NCBI GenBank assembly: GCA_016785225.1
Contig: JAFBJZ010000880.1
Span: 558,001-622,000 of the forward strand
From: Psettodes erumei
Taxonomy: Eukaryota > Chordata > Actinopteri > Pleuronectiformes > Psettodidae
Direction of reading: 5' to 3'
Length of the DNA: 64,000 nucleotides
The notes under the pieces were generated by a model, which worked only from the letters and a program-made list of their open reading frames with translations, was not told the DNA's origin and searched no databases. The position numbers and the translations under genes are program-made. Below, piece after piece: positions 60,205 to 64,000 of the stretch. Numbering within the stretch: the stretch's first letter is position 1; every line of letters starts with the position of its first letter.

Positions 60205-63200
60205 ATGTGGAGGGCGGGTCGTATTCTCGGTTTGAGGCCGGCAGGGAGAGCAGCGGCCAGACTGTGTTCCAGCAACCCGTCCAAATCTTCTTCTTCCTCT
60301 TCATCTCGGCCACATTCCTCTCCACGTTCCCATGTTGAGAAACAGAGGCGCAGGCGAGAGCGGGAACAGGCCATTCTGTCAAGTCAGCACAGTGTAAGTA
60401 GGACAAAGGCATAAAAAATCCATCCACAGTTCTGAACGACACCAGTGACTGAGCTGGTTTGGACTGATATTTCACATCTAATAGTGGAATGCTACATTCA
60501 TGAATGACTTGTCTCAACCGGTGTATCACCAAGGAGAAAAAAAGCTGCAGTTCATGTTGTACAGTAATGTCTCAGACTGACATGAGCCTTCCCTTCAACA
60601 AACCTGCCCCACATTCAGCACTGAAAACGCACTTGAATAATATTATTATTCACGTATAATAAATATTGAGCTGAGTGACCACAGAGTTTAAAAGTCTGTG
60701 GGACAGATGCTGCATTTTGTAATCTGGTGGTGTACATTACACTAAACACTGTGATGAAACACTCAAGTTTAGGTCTTGAGTGTCGTCTTGAATTTGAGAC
60801 AGAGACCAAGAGACACAGATAACGTTGTATGACACGAGAGCATTAATGAACCCTGTTAAAGTGCAACCCCAAATGAACAACAGGAAGTGCAAACTCCTCT
60901 GTTTTGTCTCAGGTTTGCTGTTTGTTACACAGCAAAGCATGGGACCAAAGACATGTTAAAGTACAGGAGTAGTGTGTTATCTGGGTCACAGTCACTTGGG
61001 TGAGCCCTGCAGAAGCTGCAGTTTAAACTGCACCTGTGCTGGTTTCTGTGTCTGTAGACGTGACCTGAACATTTGTAGAAGTTGCTGTGGTTTAACTAAG
61101 GTTTAAAGTCATTAAGGTCATTATGAGGACAGATTTATACAGCTCAGATTATTTTATTTGTTTTTACAATTTCAGAATGTTTACCATTTCTGTTCTCCTG
61201 AAGCCAGTTCTGTCTCCATTCATCTCTGATTCCAGAAACAGGATTAGTGGTTATCTGACAAACATCACAACCGGCTGTTAATTAAACCACTGCCACAAGT
61301 CCGGTAGCTGCGAGGAGGACATGTGGTCAGTGTGCTGTAACTTTCATAAGTAAAATTAATAAAATAAAATAAAATAAAATAAAATAATTTGCTTCCATAA
61401 ATAAAAGACCAATTCTTACCTCAGTTTTGCTGGAAGCTTATACTGTACAGCTACCCTGCCCACACTGTCCTAGCACACCCAGAGATTTGTAGTGCCAGTT
61501 ACTATGGGATAATTGACAGAAATAAACTGACCCAGCTGTTTTTCAACATGGATGGTTTTGTATGCAGACTGCAGAGGATAAAGCAGTGCAGTGGAGTGAG
61601 AAGCAAAAGATCGTGTACACTGCTCCAACACCTCCTGGGACAAAGAAAGGTGATCTACAAACTGTCACTTGTGCTGCAGCACCAACTTAGCGACATGTTG
61701 TATTTCTCTATTGACTCAGAAAAGTTTGCTTTTTTGCACAGACACCAGCTTGCCATTCCCACCCTCATACAGTCCAGAGTATGTGGAGTCCTGCTGGTAC
61801 GAGTGGTGGGAGAAAGAGGGATTCTTCAGTCCAGAACAACATGTGAGTGTTTTCTAACACCCATTTCCATGCTGCTGAACTCTGTAGGGTTTCCCTAAAA
61901 GACTGATTTAATGGTATAAACGTCAGATGTCTCATTTTTTTAAGAGAGGACCCGCATCCCGCATGACGGTTGAAATAATTGAAGGCAGCTCAGGTTCATG
62001 CCAAGCTGTCTTCCACAAATTCTGATCCCAACTTTGAAAAAGTCATTGTCACATCATCTTATTTTCATCAGGAGAGACACAGCTCTAAATTAAAACCACT
62101 TCTGTCTGCTGTTTCCCTTACATCCTGTCTGGCTAAGTGTAGCTCTCTATCTTCTTTTACTCTTTTTTACTAAGAACATATGTACAAAGGTGCGGGTAAG
62201 TTGGCAGAAAAGGTGCCCCACACAGTTCCTGAGTCTGTATTTGCAAACAAGGGTGACTCTGCCTTGTATTAAAGTTATTATTATTCATTTCAATAATTAT
62301 TGTGTTAAACACTTTTTTTTTTAAATCACTCAGGAGAGGTCGCCTCACGCTGTGGACCGGACCTTCTCTCTGTGCATCCCTCCCCCAAATGTGACGGGCA
62401 CTTTGCACCTGGGTCACGCTTTGACCGTGGCTGTAGAAGACGCTCTTGTTCGCTGGTGAGCGCCGACAGCAAACGTTGCGTGAAGTGTCACTTGATGCTT
62501 GTTAAGAATTGATCTGTTGATTGAGCAGTAATAGATACGTCTGTAACCCCCCCCCCAGGAGACGGATGCAGGGCCACAGGGTGCTGTGGGTTCCTGGGTG
62601 TGACCATGCAGGTATCGCAACACAGGTGTGACACTTTCTCTCTTCTTCCTCTTTCATGACAGTCTGAGGTAAAAAAAATAATCGTCTCGTATTTCTCTTT
62701 CGGAAAGGAAGTGAATATTTATGCATCATATGTGTCTTCTGTTTTTCAATTTAAAATATTTTGCACCTGCAAAGCAGTAGGTATGTTGTGTACATCAAAT
62801 AATACAAATCCCCCCAAAGGCAACAAAATAAATGTAATGTCAAAGGGGGTGACTGAACAGTTATTACTGTAAGCATTAGCCATCTGGTTGAATTTATTCC
62901 ATTTTGTTTTTGTATTTTCTACTATTTTTTGTCTAGTATAAGAAATATGTGTGTATTTTTTCTTTTTGTGTGTAAGTATGTACATAACTTACAGTGATTA
63001 TTGTAATTTAACCTACTGGATGTGATCGATCATCTATCTGTATGTCTGGCTGTCTACTTTTGTAAGGCACTGTATGGCTGAACTGTGGATGACCCCTGTG
63101 TTTACACGGAGAGTGATTTAATCCAGCTGCTTCTTATTTACATGTTCTACTGTTGCTCTTGTCAGACAACACAACAAGTATGGCATAGTGACTGACACAC

Positions 63201-63592
63201 AGCCCTGTAAAACTCCAGGCTCTGTTTTAACACTCTTAGCTGGTGGTCTAAAGCACATGGAGTGTCTGAATTCACTTTTTCTAGTCTAACAGCAGAAAAA
63301 AGGCCCATGCTTAGTCTTTTAATTAATCATGGGTGTGTTCTGTGCTGTAAATCAGTCACAGTCCCTTCTTCCATCCCCCTCCGTTTGAACACTTAGTCTT
63401 GGCAGGTTGCTGTTATAATGGCGGCTTTGCCAGGTAGCAAGAACAAAACACAACACAACACGTGTTCCTCTATAACAGATTTTTGAGGGGAAATAATGTC
63501 ATAATGAAGTATTTGTTCGGGCCACATTTGATTCATGAGTCTCTATTTGCTGAACAGTGCTCCAGAGTGTGGTTTCCCGTCTCATCCAGTCT

Positions 63593-63627
<35 letters not shown>

Positions 63628-63958
63628 GACTGTGGTGGAGAGGAGACTGCTGAGGGAAGAAGGGAAGCGCAGACAGGACTTCACCAGGGAAGAGTTTCTC
63701 CAGGAGGTGTGGAAATGGAAGAACGGGCAAGTAACTTCACATCATCACTTCCTCGCAACCGTTCGGTCATCTTCGTTGGCGTCTGTTTCGTCAAGCAGTG
63801 TTTGTGTCAGTGTGTTCTGTAATTTTATGATTGCTTGTATTGTATAGTTCAGCACTGTCGTCTGTGCATCTCCCAGGAAAGGAGAGGAGATCTACCGGCA
63901 GCTGAGGAGGCTGGGAGCATCTCTGGACTGGAGCAGAGCCTGTTTCACCATGGATCCA
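60205..63958 (+). CDS. vars2: Mitochondrial valyl-tRNA synthetase, 5' part (7 exons in window)
   Basis: Exons 60205-60393, 61568-61649, 61742-61842, 62334-62455, 62559-62625, 63629-63726 and 63877-63958 join in frame to 247 codons and continue beyond the window. The N-terminus MWRAGRILGLRPAGRAAARL is Arg-rich without acids, as expected of a mitochondrial presequence, and points to VARS2 rather than cytosolic VARS1. YSPEYVESCWYEWWEKEGFF and the class I signature PPPNVTGTLHLGHAL (HLGH at 149-152) follow, then WVPGCDHAGIATQ. Exon 7 reads GEEIYRQLRRLGASLDWSR, the ValRS editing-proximal region. The enzyme charges mt-tRNA-Val in the matrix. The editing domain, KMSKS loop and anticodon-binding domain are off the right edge. 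The donor after exon 6 is GC, and exon 6 has a (TG)15 acceptor tract. Confidence 0.96.
61355..61387. repeat. (AAAAT)n pentanucleotide microsatellite
   Basis: About six TAAAA units in vars2 intron 1, seen directly. Confidence 0.9.
63595..63625 (+). repeat. (TG)15 tract at the vars2 exon 6 splice acceptor
   Basis: A pure TG run followed by TTAG and then exon 6 at 63629. It occupies the place of the polypyrimidine tract. A few pyrimidines (TCTCC) precede it. Confidence 0.97.
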
Positions 63959-64000
63959 GTAAGACTGTGCACATGTGACATTTTCATTTCACGCACATCT

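Noticed and set aside
1..64000. CRISPR arrays, prokaryotic operons, phage or tRNA genes
   Set aside because: All direct repeats seen are microsatellites or dispersed eukaryotic repeats. No spacer-repeat pattern, operon layout or intact tRNA was seen; the only A/B-box pair found belongs to the SINE-like copy at 8.9 kb.

Overview
This is a vertebrate nuclear genome window, almost certainly from a teleost fish. Coding sequence is split into many short exons by mostly small introns with GT-AG ends. (CA)n microsatellites are frequent, and the interspersed repeats are teleost-type: Tc1/mariner remnants, L2-like LINE fragments and tails, and a tRNA-headed SINE. There is no bacterial-style organisation. 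I rebuilt six protein-coding genes by joining exons in frame, plus one spliced snoRNA host gene. All coordinates come from reading splice sites and reading frame by eye; no database search was possible.

Layout. 1-10.4 kb has no gene I can support: an eroded LINE piece at the left edge, a SINE-like copy near 9 kb, and a repeat-poor stretch at 7.3-8.5 kb that could be regulatory. 10.6-11.8 kb (minus) is tmem200b, with its coding region in one exon and a possible 5' exon/promoter at 15.3-16.2 kb. 18.2-23.9 kb (minus) is trnau1ap (SECp43), 9 exons. 29.0-43.7 kb (minus) is sacm1l (SAC1 phosphoinositide phosphatase), 20 exons, including one U12-type intron and one GC-AG intron. 44.67-47.05 kb (plus) is a TATA/5'TOP-type non-coding gene of about 6 exons carrying three box C/D snoRNAs. 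Two of these are SNORD52-like with a guide against 28S rRNA and the third resembles SNORD48, so the gene looks like the counterpart of human SNHG32 (C6orf48). 47.6-50.5 kb (plus) is a C6orf47 (G4) homologue. 56.7-58.8 kb (minus) is ppp1r11. 60.2 kb to the right edge (plus) is the 5' part of vars2 (mitochondrial valyl-tRNA synthetase).

Context. SNHG32, C6orf47, PPP1R11 and VARS2 are all in the human MHC region on 6p21-p22, so the right third of the window is a piece of that old linkage group with no MHC gene in view. tmem200b and trnau1ap correspond to human 1p35, and sacm1l to 3p21. The genes do not form one pathway. Several are housekeeping genes in protein synthesis or membrane upkeep: selenocysteine tRNA factor, mitochondrial tRNA charging, rRNA 2'-O-methylation guides and ER/Golgi PI4P turnover. 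Two head-to-head pairs (sacm1l with the snoRNA host; ppp1r11 with vars2) may share promoter regions.

I found no new multi-gene system. The most notable items are the snoRNA host gene with a duplicated SNORD52, the U12 intron next to a 34-nt exon in sacm1l, and two unusual splice sites in vars2: a (TG)15 tract at an acceptor and a GC donor.
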